From contig JFHB01000179.1 in the NCBI GenBank assembly GCA_000729835.1, positions 1-64,000 of the forward strand: a stretch of 64,000 nt of DNA, written 5' to 3'. Positions 1-9,179 of the stretch are shown in pieces. The position numbers were made by a program, and so were the translations under genes. The notes below the pieces were generated by a model. It made no database searches, was not told the origin of the DNA, and saw only the letters and a program-made list of their open reading frames with translations. Every line of letters starts with the position of its first letter. Position 1 is the first letter of the stretch. This stretch comes from Atkinsonella hypoxylon (lineage: Eukaryota; Ascomycota; Sordariomycetes; Hypocreales; Clavicipitaceae).

Positions 1-1752
1 GCTGATGCTGATGCTATAGATTTAGATGGAGACATATTTTCCTTAATTAAGGATCTATGCTTTAAGGCAAGGACTAAAGCAGCTATTACTTCTAATAGTA
101 ATAAGGATGAACTTCCTAATACATAGAAGCAAGCCCTAAAAAGCTCTGCTAAGCAGCATTAGATAGAAGCTACCTATAGCGAATTTAAGCAGCTATTAGC
201 TGCTGGAACCTTTAAATTTATAGGGAAAGACTAAGTACCTAAGGGCTAAAGAGTTCTAAAGAATAGGCTTGTCTACAGGCTAAAAAAGGATAAAGAAAAT
301 AATTCTATAAAATATAAGGCCTGCCTTGTTGCTAAGGGATTTATGCAAATAGAAGGTCAAGACTATCTAGAGACCTTTACTGCAACTAGTGTTCCTTCTA
401 GCTAGCGTATATTATTAGCCCTTGCAGCTTTTAATAACTAAGAAGTTGAGCAAATCGACTTTATAGGAGCGTTTTTAAATAGCAAGCTAAAGGAAGCTAT
501 TTATATAGAAATCCTAGATAGATTCGTTAAATTTGCAGAAGTAACGCTATTAGTAGCTAAGCTACTAAAAAGCTGTAATTATAAGCCCTCTAAAGAGCAA
601 GTAATTAAGCTAGAAAAATCCCTCTATAGTCTAAAGCAAAGTCCTAGAGAATAGCAGCAAATTCTAATAGAATTACTTTAAAAGCATAGATTTAAACCTC
701 TTATATTAGACCCAGCAGTCTTTTATAACCCAGCTACATCTATGTATATTGCTACTTACGTAGATAACTGTCTTCTAATTGGTCTAAATCTAAGCTATAT
801 TAACAAGCTAAAGAAGCTATTACATAAAGCTTATCTAATAGAAGATAGAGGACCAGCAGAATTTTTTCTAGGCGTTTAAATCACCTATAATAGGTCTAAA
901 AGGTCTATTAAAATCTATTAATCTTAATATATTCTTGAAGCCCTAGAGAGATTCAAAATGCTAGATGCTAAGCTAGCTTCTATCCCTATACAGCTAGGAA
1001 TTCTAAAGCAACTAGTTACAAAACTTCTCTTAAAATCCGATTATAAGCTTTATTAGAGCATAATAGGCACTATAATGTACCTAATGTTGCTAACTAGGGC
1101 TAATATTGCTTTTTCCGTTCAATGGCTATCAACCTTTCTAGCTAAGCCCTATATAGAGCACCTAAACGCCTCTAAGCACCTCCTAAGGTACTTAAGTGGT
1201 ACTAGAAGCTTTGCTATTATTTATAAGCATTCTATACCACTAGGGTCCTCTTCTAAAGCTTCTAGCTCTAAAGAAGTACTTAAGACCCTTCTTAGTTATT
1301 GCGATAGCGATTTTGCTAGTGATAAAACCTCTTCTAAATCAACCTATGCTTATCTATATAAGCTAGCTAGTAGACCTATTAGCTGGAAATTAAAGAAAGC
1401 TAGTACTATTGCTCTTTCTACATTAGAAGCAGAATCTAATGCATTATCTAAAGCTATAAGGGAATTAGAGTGGCTCTACAGCCTTTTTAAGGAGATAAAG
1501 CTACCTTTAACCCCTCCTATTCCTATTAGGTGTAATAATTAAGGCGCTATAGTTACTGCTTACAACTTAACGTTATATAGTAGGACTAAGCACACCCTTT
1601 TGAAGTTTAACTACATTAGGGAAAAGATTCGTAAAGGTATAGCTAAGGTTAGTTATATTGATACAAATTAGATGCTAGTAGATAGCCTAACTAAGCCTCT
1701 TGCTATTCAAAAGCATCAACAATTCATTAAGTTACTAGAGCTTTCTAGCTAG
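1..1752 (+). pseudogene. Copia A1 pol remnant: reverse transcriptase and RNase H
   Basis: The frame encodes the C-terminal half of a copia polyprotein. A linker rich in Asp/Ala comes first. The reverse transcriptase follows, with the stretch ACLVAKGF near 320 and the catalytic box at 757-768, which now reads Tyr-Val-Asp-Asn instead of Tyr-Val-Asp-Asp. RNase H occupies about 1075-1700 and includes CDSDFA, the SKSTYAYLY block and ALSTLEAE. The 155-codon open frame at 1075-1542 is the longest intact piece; it stops at a TAA where A2 also stops, at the position of the conserved CDNQ-type motif (CAA to TAA). The tail motif DSLTKPL is present. The natural end is probably TAG at 1750-1752. In-frame stops are TAA/TAG only, so it is inactive. 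Confidence 0.9.
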
Positions 1753-2002
1753 CTTATAAAAGCAATAAAAACACTTGAAAAATCGAAAAGCAACAAAAAA
1801 ACAGTTAAAAATCGAAAACAACAAAAACAATCAACAACAACTAGTTATATTCAACTATAACTACCCTGGAATTGCTGGAATTAGTTATATTATTTAGTCC
1901 TGTTATTAGTACTGTATTTCGTTAGTTAATTCTAACTTAGATATCCTTTAAAGGAGCTAAGTTGCTTATAGAACTAGTTACTTCTTATATTTCTAGAGGG
2001 AG
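1753..2002 (+). other. A1 3' untranslated region and polypurine tract
   Basis: About 250 bp between pol and the 3' LTR. It contains an imperfect direct repeat of an AAAATCGAAAA.CAACAAAAA unit at about 1777-1830, also present in A2. The last eleven bases (1992-2002, TCTAGAGGGAG) form the polypurine tract that primes plus-strand DNA synthesis, directly abutting the LTR. No gene is seen here. Confidence 0.8.
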
Positions 2003-2695
2003 TGTTAAAAATAAGCTACCCTATATAGCCTATTTTTATGCCTACTAGTTGCTCTATTACATAACCCTTATTAGGTCTTGTTACGTTGATTTTTGGTAGA
2101 GATATCGCTGTTACTAGATGTAAAACATCTAGAATCGACTAAGGCAAAGTTACCTAACCTATAGTTAACTTTAACTGCGATTTTCTCTACAACTAGCAAT
2201 AGTAGAAATTCAAAAAGTATACTATTTAAAAGCTAAGAATTAGGGCTATCTAATAGTATAATTGTTAGATAGAGTTGCTTATAAGGGTTGCTTGTTATTA
2301 GTGGAATTTGTTAAATTGTGCACGTAGGCATCTCGTTTGTATAGCTGTGAGTTGATTTTTTTGTTTTTATATAGTAAATCTTTTTACAGAAATTATAAAG
2401 TAGCCTATAAGCCCCTTCTAGCGACTATAGCCTACTAATATAGTTAGAGGGTCTATAAGGAACTGGAAAGATTCAAGATTCTACCCTTACTGTTTGTTAC
2501 AGCGCTCTTAATATAAAGATACTACTATTACAGTTATCTATTGCCTCTACGTGATCTATACTATACACTACAGCTTGATTTAGGCCGCTGCTGCTTCCAC
2601 TACGTGATAATTGCTAAGAGCAATTACAGGTGCTAAATCTAAGAGACCACTACCCTCTTAGATATCTAGTCCTGTAATCCCTATTATTTTCAATA
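2003..2695 (+). repeat. LTR of copia A1 (3' LTR)
   Basis: Starts TGTTAAAAAT and ends TTTTCAATA, 693 bp against 707 bp in the other full copies. Since the ends are TGTTA and CAATA, the ancestral ends were probably the perfect inverted pair TGTTG/CAACA, each changed by one RIP-type transition. It contains the conserved nested hairpin described under findings (about 2099-2195). Confidence 0.92.
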
Positions 2696-3807
2696 ACTCC
2701 TTTTAATCCTAAGGAGTAGCTTTATACTAAAGCAAAAGCTACTCCTTAGCTTCTTTCTAATTATATAAGGCATAAATAACCTTTATACACTTATAGATTA
2801 ATAGGTTAATATAACAAATAAATATCTTCTACTAGTTTTCCTTTAGGATAAATAAGGTTTCTATCTTTAGCTTAAAGCTAGTTAAGTAATTAAGAACATT
2901 TTCTCCCTTAAATTAGCGTATATTAAACTTCTTGTTAAAGGTAGCTTAAGCTTACTGCTTTTTAATAGCTTTACCTATAGCCTTAGCAAGAGCCTTATAA
3001 AGTATAGCTATAGCGCTACTAGTACTAGCCTTTTTATCTTAAGTATTTAATTCTATTGTAATCTTAGGTTCTAAAACAACTTTTTTAGAAGATTTACTAG
3101 ATTAGCTAGAGCTAGTGTTAGCTGCTTTAAATATAAAGCTTATGCTTTTCTTTAAGAGATATAGAATACTAAACTTATATAAATAACTAATAGAATAGCT
3201 TAATATAGAAGGTAGGTGTAAAAAGAACAATTAATCTTACTTAGTAAGAAGAGTGTAATATATATAATTCTCTATATTAGCTGTACTTTTAATGCTCTTA
3301 CTTTCTGCTTCTATAGTTATATAAGCTCTTAACGCTAAAACGTAAAGGCTAAGAACTTAATTACTAATAATAGTAAATATAAAAATAACTATTAAGATAA
3401 GGATAAAAGAGAAATTTTTCTCTATAATTAAATAATTATAATATTTAAAGAACCTAAAAACTTCCTTTTTGCTGTATTAAGGCTATCTTAGCTAAGGGCA
3501 AAATAGAGGCTAAATAGGCTAGCTAGTATTTATAATATAGCAATTGTCTTTAACTAGGCTTAGCCTTTCTTAGCTTAAAAAAGCTACAGAAATTTTCTTT
3601 CCCTCTTAATTAAATAATCCCTTATAATATAGAGCTTTTATCTCTATAATTTCCTTTTTTTTTATATTAGTAATGTTTAAGCTAAAGTGCTCTTCTATCT
3701 TTAATACTTAGTAGCTTTTTCTTCTTTTTTCTAAGATCTCTATAAAAAACCTTTTAATTATATAATATACTTTAATTAGAATAAGTCCCTAGTAAAGCCT
3801 CTATTTT
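2696..3807 (-). pseudogene. Gag-like 5' internal region of gypsy I1
   Basis: Read on the minus strand from the probable LTR at 3808-4291, a frame interrupted only by TAA/TAG runs through this region. A Lys-rich segment with LAKAIGKAIKK is followed by FKGENVLNYLTSF near 2900, which resembles the start of the capsid-like domain of fungal Ty3/gypsy Gag. It is cut at 2696 by copia A1. I place it in element I because it directly follows the I-type LTR and has the same strand as the I2 pol at the right end of the window; that link is an inference. It could instead belong to an unrelated gypsy family. Confidence 0.45.
2709..2749. repeat. Inverted repeat in I1 gag remnant
   Basis: CTAAGGAGTAGCTTT and AAAGCTACTCCTTAG, 15-bp perfect arms with an 11-nt loop. 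It lies within the gag-like frame near the A1 junction, so it may be a chance consequence of the coding sequence. Confidence 0.5.
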
Positions 3808-4291
3808 TATTGCCTTAAAACTAAACCCCTAAATAACTATATAGCCTACACTAAAGTAAGTAATAATATAGTGTATATTAAGATTAAATAAGGATTAGTA
3901 AAGAGCAAGATATTTATTAGTATATACTATTAAACAATAGTAGGCAAGAAGATTAAATAGTTAAAAAAGGCAGAAATAAAATATTAATTGCAGCTTAGAA
4001 GATATATATATATAAAAAGGAGCTAAATATATTAAAGAGTTAGAGAAAGTGTTACTAGCAGTAAAGTAATATCTCTTAAGAGTTAAGTGTTATAAATTAA
4101 AATAGGCTAAAAGATATTAATTAATTAAAAGAGCAAAAGCCTAAAAAAAGAATTAGTAGAAGCTGCTTGCGCGCTTGCTTGCTTAGACTATCTAGACGTT
4201 TAGGCGATGCGCACTCTTATAGAGAAAACCTGTATATAGCATCCCTTGCAAAGCTAATATAAGAGCGCAAGGGGGTAACCCCGCCGCGACA
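3808..4291 (-). repeat. 484-bp repeat, probable LTR of gypsy I1
   Basis: A second copy of exactly the same length lies at 48301-48784 in the same orientation. The ends form an inverted pair TGTCGC/GCGACA (here TATTGCC at the left by RIP-type changes), so it could be an LTR (TG...CA) or a small inverted-repeat transposon. I prefer LTR: the left copy is followed on the minus strand by a gag-like frame and the right copy is preceded by a polypurine-like stretch and a gypsy pol on the same strand. The right-hand 150 bp keep a normal base composition. Confidence 0.6.
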
Positions 4292-4293
4292 CA

Positions 4294-7200
4294 ATGTATA
4301 ATATTAACAATGATTTTGTAGTTAAAATTATAGTTATCTTTTAACGTAAATCGGAATTAACTAGGTGATTTACCGTTAAGTTAGCAGTAGTAGCAGACTT
4401 ATATAATTCTGTTAATAGCGTTGTTATTACTAATATCTTTGCCTATACGTTGTAGAATCTTCGTTAATCGTTATATAGAGGGATGCCTAAATCGACAATA
4501 AAGTTAATAGATTTACTTTTCTAACAAGAAGAATGCAGCTGCTTCTGTAGCTTCTAGAGTCTACTATAGATATCCTTATTTCTAGATAACAGGAACCTTC
4601 TAATTGCCTTAAATTAGTATGTTTTTAAGGTTGTTAAGCTTTATATACATCTTATCTATATTATTAATGCTGTATAGGAACAGGGTGCTTATGTTAATTA
4701 CGTAGAATGTAATTAGGCTAAAGACTATTAGAACTATAATAAAGCCTATTAAAGTTGCTAATCCTGCGCTAAATGTAATTATATAGTGTTAATTAGATAG
4801 ATTTATCTTTAATAAAGGCATTTTCTTCACTAGTGCCTATGCTTAGTTAATTCTAGCTGTTAATATACCTACTGCTTTAGTGTTAAGCAAAATGCCTCTA
4901 AATGTCTTACTAGAATAACATTCTTCTAACATATAAGATAATAAATATAACAAGGGATCTATAGAATTTAATTAATCTTCTGTAAATAGGTCTTCCTTAT
5001 GTAGAGCATACTAGTAAGCTTCTTCCTTAAGGTTCTAGAAGATAGCTCTATTGTTTATAGTTATAGTATTAGTAAAGAATTATATAATTATTAGCTAAGG
5101 AGCTTTTCCTTTATTAGCTGTATTAGATTCTTTAATAAATACCTTACTTATATCTTAAGCATTATTAGAACTATTATTCTATATAGGTTTACTTAATCCT
5201 TTATAAGCCTATAGATAGGCTCTAAATTTACTGTCTAAAGGAGGGGTTCTATACTTCTTGTTATTCTACTATCTTTACTATACTTCTTAACGCTCTTTTT
5301 TACTGTACTTTATTAACTAATATCCTTCTTTTCTATAGATAAAGTAGCGTTATTTTTAGGTCTTACTTCTGCTACAGCTAGGGTCTCTTAAACGTTAATA
5401 TTAATGGTCTATATAGAGAGCTTTATTATTAATATTAAGTTAGTTAAATCTAACGTAGAATTAGCTAATTTCCTTCTGTGCTTCTATAATACTAATTAAC
5501 TTTTATAGGTTGCTAATAAGCTCTTAGAATATTACGTTAGTTGTAAATTTAGCTTAGCTATATTTAGGGATACCTCTAACTGCTTAAAGGGTTTACTTAA
5601 TAAGTTTAGAATTATCTATAAAAGGGTTAAAAAGGCTGTTATAAATATCTTAAAGGTTCTAGATTGTTATATTAAGGCAGTTAAGTATAGATTTATTAGG
5701 GTTCTTAGCGATTATATTGCGCAATATAATGCTGTTCTATCTTTAACAATAGAACTACTTGTTAGTTAAGGTCTTAAAGTGTTATCTAACGATTTTAACT
5801 ATTTAGTTAAAGGTGTAATTTATCCTTATATTTATTGCAATTATTGTAAGGTAGAATTTATATACTTTACCTGTTAGTATTACTAGAAATGCCTTTATTA
5901 TTGCTAGTTCTAAGAAATTAAGTTGTTAGTATAGGTCTTTAAGGATAACTACTTTTAGCATAATAAAATCAAATATATTGCTGCTGTATTTATTGCTTTC
6001 TTTATAGATCTTTATAAGATTAAGGACTTTCCTTATATTAGTCTAGAAAGAATCTATTATAGAAGGAAGTAACAGTTATACTACTAGAAGCAGAAGAAAT
6101 CTTATATTCTATAGTAAAGAGAGAGAAAGTAGTATTTCTACTAATATACCTATTAGATTACTAGGTACACTTAATAAAAGTAATAGAGAGAGTGCTAGAG
6201 GTATAGAGAGAGAGTTCTATAAAGAAGATTAAGGCTTCTTTACTGTAGATATAGGTTCTATATCTAGGTGTAGATTTAAGTGGAATTTACCTAATGCTAC
6301 TTATTTATTAATCTCTTCTTCTAGCTATATAGATTGTTCCTCTTTCTATAGCACTCTTTTAAGGGAATTAGCAATTTAGCTACTGCTTTTGCCTATATAA
6401 ACTCTATATTTACGTAGTAAATTGTATAACGCTTTAATAATTAGAGTAGAAGCTCTTTAAAATAGGTCTTTATTCTAGTTATAGAAGTTAAATTTAAAGT
6501 TCTTCTATTATTCTTAATCTTTAAATCTTTAATCTTTATAAAGGTTAATTGTAAAGGTAATTCTATTGTTTAGATTAGTAGTAGTAGTAGTTTCTAGGTT
6601 AATTTTATATATTAAGTTCTAATCTATTAATAGAAGTTTCTAATACTTTTAAAGTTATTCTAGAAGCTTATTAGGTTATAGTTATTGCTTAAATTCTTAT
6701 AAATCTGCCTAGAGTTATTATAAACTTATTGTATTAAATAAGATTAAGTAGTATAGAAAGAGAAAGTAGGTATAATAGAATTAGTATAAAGATAGAGAGA
6801 TTTAGCTAGCTTCTAGCTAAGTTCTAAGATAGTTAAAGGAGTTAAATCCTATAGCGTTAGCCGCTAAAGGTTCTAGCTAGTAATTTAATTCCTTAGGAGT
6901 TTAATATTAATAATTAGTTAAACTAAAACGTTATTGTAAGTGAATATAACTTAGTAACTAAGTAATTATAAAGATATCCCTTCCTTTAGCACACTTTACT
7001 AGTTACATTAGCCGCTAAGGGTTCTAGCTAACAGTATTACGTCTCTTCTTGCTAAATCTAGCTAATCTATAGTTAGTTATACTAATCTCTTTAGTTATAC
7101 TAAAGACTTCTAGTTAAGCAACTACTAATTAGTGTTAATAGACTAAGGATTTAATTTATACTCCTTTAAGTTAGTTCTATAACTAGTTCACTAGTGCACT

Positions 7201-7447
7201 AGTATTTACATTAAAGAGGTTTAAATTTAGTTATCTAGAAGTTATATCTAACTAGCAAAAGAGGCTACATTATATACCCTATTAGATGCCTTATATACCT
7301 TAGGTATAGTGTTATGTTAAGGGGGAATTAAGGGGTATTGGCGACCCCGATGTAAGTGGGGACTAGTGTGCGGATGCAACCAATCAGCGGTCGTATCCAC
7401 CCACGCAGGTGCCGGAATCGCACGATAGAGTTATAACGATTCCAACA
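4294..7447 (-). mobile_element. Ty1/copia element C1, 5' portion
   Basis: This matches the plus-strand stretch 20273 to about 23415 of element C2 in reverse, giving an inverted repeat of about 3.1 kb with a spacer of about 12.8 kb. It comprises the 5' LTR (7133-7447) and the gag/early-pol internal region. It is cut at about 4294 by the repeat at 3808-4291. It is inserted into gypsy B2, because the B1 copy is continuous across the matching point (near 12819). The internal frame is heavily interrupted by TAA/TAG and I see no intact domain. Confidence 0.85.
7133..7447 (-). repeat. LTR of copia C1 (5' LTR)
   Basis: 315 bp, TGTTAATA at the left and TTCCAACA at the right as read on the plus strand. 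Same length as the LTR at 20273-20587 in the opposite orientation. About 7315-7447 keeps a near-normal base composition whereas the rest is AT-rich. Confidence 0.9.
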
Positions 7448-8077
7448 TATTATAATAGTACAAAAGCCTATTGTCTTATAGAGCCTATTTATACAGCAGA
7501 ATCCTTAGTCTTTATTGTTAATTTTACTAAGCCTACTTTTTGCGAAAGTTCTTAATACCTTCTATAATTCTATTAAGCTTTAGATTAAAACTATAGCCTT
7601 AGATAATTTCCTCTTTTAAACCTTTATTTAATACTGCTATAGCGCTATATTCTTTAGCAAAAAACGCGCTTATATTAAGCTTATTAAATTCGCTATTATA
7701 AGCCTTCTCTTAGTATAAAACTGTAACTAATAACTTAGAGAGTGTATCTAGCACTACATTTAGTACTTCTAGTATATAGAAGACTCTTAGGTTAAATTGC
7801 AATAGATAATTAGCTACTTTAGCTAATTTTAGGTTAGCCTTATCTAGATCTATTATAGTAAGTAAGGTGTATTTAATAATTTCCTTCGCTAGTAAGTAGT
7901 CTATAATAATATTAACAGTGTAGCAGTTAGATTAAACTATTTTCTGTAGCTTTTAGACACTTTATATAATTGTAGCTACCTCTACCTTAGTTAATCTATA
8001 ATGTTTCTTTAGGTTAGAAGTGCATCTTAAGAGAAAGAGAATTAGTTAAAGTTAGTTGTTTTTAATATCTTTACTAG
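7448..8077 (-). pseudogene. Gypsy B2 pol fragment (RNase H / start of integrase region)
   Basis: Matches B1 at about 12819-13448. On the minus strand it encodes the part of pol between the RT-connected RNase H and the integrase zinc-binding region, including a block like EYSAIAVLNKGLKE. It ends at the ACTAG target duplication (8073-8077) of the TRIM H. It is preceded at 7447 by the C1 LTR. All frames are broken by TAA/TAG. Confidence 0.85.
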
Positions 8078-8157
8078 TATTAAGATCAAAAGAGTGGACC
8101 GATCCTACTGAACCTAGGATTACAAAGCCTTATATATTTTTAACATATATTTTAACA
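8078..8157 (-). repeat. 3' LTR of TRIM H
   Basis: 80 bp, TATTAAGATC at the left and TTTTAACA at the right as read on plus. Its first 50 bp are identical to 8351-8400, and its last 30 bp match 18356-18385. Confidence 0.9.
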
Positions 8158-8167
8158 CTCCCCCTGG
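8158..8167 (-). other. Polypurine tract of TRIM H
   Basis: CCAGGGGGAG on the minus strand, directly next to the 3' LTR; the position expected for the plus-strand primer of an LTR element. Copia A has the similar CTAGAGGGAG in the same place. Confidence 0.8.
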
Positions 8168-8235
8168 AATTGTATATCCAAGTGCCCGCTTGGAGGTTAT
8201 AGGCTTATACTAGCAATTGAATCTTTTTTATAGTT

Positions 8236-8342
8236 TTCGGCAAGGTTCGAACTCGTAACCTTTGCCTCGTAGAGCAGTGCTCCACTATGTAGTAGGCAAC
8301 GTAAGGCCGCTGCAGTGGGCTACAACTACTGCGCCACCGGGC
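8236..8342 (-). ncRNA. tRNA-like segment with Pol III A- and B-box motifs inside TRIM H
   Basis: On the minus strand TGGCGCAGTAGT (8336-8325) fits the Pol III A box and GAGTTCGAACC (8254-8244) fits the B box / T-loop. Around the B box, ACGAG and CTTGC can form a T stem with one mismatched end pair. I could not fold a full cloverleaf: the span of about 107 nt is long, and I find no clear anticodon stem or matching acceptor stem. It is therefore a tRNA-derived or tRNA-mimicking segment rather than a proven tRNA gene. Its base composition is normal, unlike the flanks. Confidence 0.5.
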
Positions 8343-8350
8343 TTATAACC
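8337..8350 (-). other. Primer-binding site of TRIM H
   Basis: GGTTATAAGCCCGG on the minus strand, immediately after the 5' LTR. One G-to-A change from GGTTATGAGCCC, the complement of the anticodon arm of the initiator methionine tRNA, which copia-type elements use as a half-molecule primer. Copia A2 has GGTTATAAGCCTGG in the same place. Confidence 0.65.
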
Positions 8351-8400
8351 TATTAAGATCAAAAGAGTGGACCGATCCTACTGAACCTAGGATTACAAAG
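8351..8400 (-). repeat. 5' LTR of TRIM H, first piece
   Basis: 50 of 80 bp. It is interrupted after 8400 by gypsy B1 and continues at 18356-18385. Bases 8396-8400 (CAAAG) are the B1 target site, repeated as TAAAG at 18351-18355. Confidence 0.9.
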
Positions 8401-8643
8401 TGTTACAGTGGGATCCGACACGGGTTTGTCGGAAGTAACGATAGGTTGTTGGATTCGATAGGTTATGCAAAGATTCGTAAGAGGAGTTATAAGAGTTACT
8501 GTAGGGAGCATCTAGTAATAGTATTCTAGTAAATAATAGTTAATTGTTTAATCTAACTACCTAAGTGTTGCTTCTAACTACTTATATATAATTGCGGTTA
8601 CATACACTAGTAACCTGCAGGTCTATAGGATTATTCTATAATA
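8401..8643 (-). repeat. 3' LTR of gypsy B1
   Basis: 243 bp, aligning base for base in length with 18108-18350. The outer end (8401-8470) keeps TGTTACAGTGGGATCC with normal composition, while the opposite LTR has the RIP form TATTATAGTAAAATTT at this place. Just inside (8644-8658) the minus strand reads GTAGGGGCAGCACT, a probable polypurine tract. Confidence 0.92.
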
Positions 8644-9179
8644 AGTGCTGCCCCTACAAAAAAGATTAGCTGTTCTAGCTGTTCTAAAAATTAATTGTTA
8701 GTTATTAGAAGGTATATTAAATTAAACTAAATAACTCGTTAATCTAGCTGTTATAAAAGGCGCAGAAAGGTAGTTGTTGTTTTATTATATAAGTATACGT
8801 TGTTGTTATTATAGTGCAATCTACAGTGTAGGTTGCTATATTTATATATTTTCCTATGCACTTATAATGCCTAAATTACACTTATAATCTAGTAACTATT
8901 AAATCTATATATTAAATTAATAGATTTCCTTAAACCTAATAGAGCGTTAAAGCTTATTCTATATTCTATATATAAGTAAAGTTACATAAAATTATTCTAG
9001 ATAATATTAAATCCTATAAATTAATCTTATATAATAAAGCTAATTTATTAAATCTATATAGTATATTCTTTATATAAGATTATTCTATATAGTGTTAAAA
9101 GTATTAAAAATTAATCTATATTAAAGTAAATTTTCTATTAGATCTCTTTAGTGTATTTCTTTATATATATACAGCTTAT
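8644..9179. other. AT-rich stretch between B1 3' LTR and the extra frame
   Basis: About 540 bp of very AT-rich sequence corresponding to the 3' untranslated region of B1. I see no recognisable gene, RNA or repeat in it apart from the probable polypurine tract at its left end. Confidence 0.6.

Larger units (their letters stand above)
1..2695 (+). mobile_element. Ty1/copia element A1, 3' portion
   Basis: This is the 3' part of a copia retrotransposon whose 5' end lies off the left edge. It holds the reverse transcriptase and RNase H parts of pol, a short untranslated stretch, a polypurine tract and the 3' LTR. It matches the complete copy A2 (minus strand, 37436-45345) from base 1 onward, so A1 and A2 form a 2.7-kb inverted repeat. 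Differences between the copies are mostly C/T and G/A. The 3' LTR ends at 2695 and probably sits in the gag of gypsy I1; the target duplication would be the next five bases, but its partner is outside the window. Confidence 0.9.

Noticed and set aside
8236..8342. A functional tRNA gene
   Set aside because: A- and B-box motifs are present but no full cloverleaf, anticodon stem or acceptor pairing could be found, and the segment is the interior of a TRIM.
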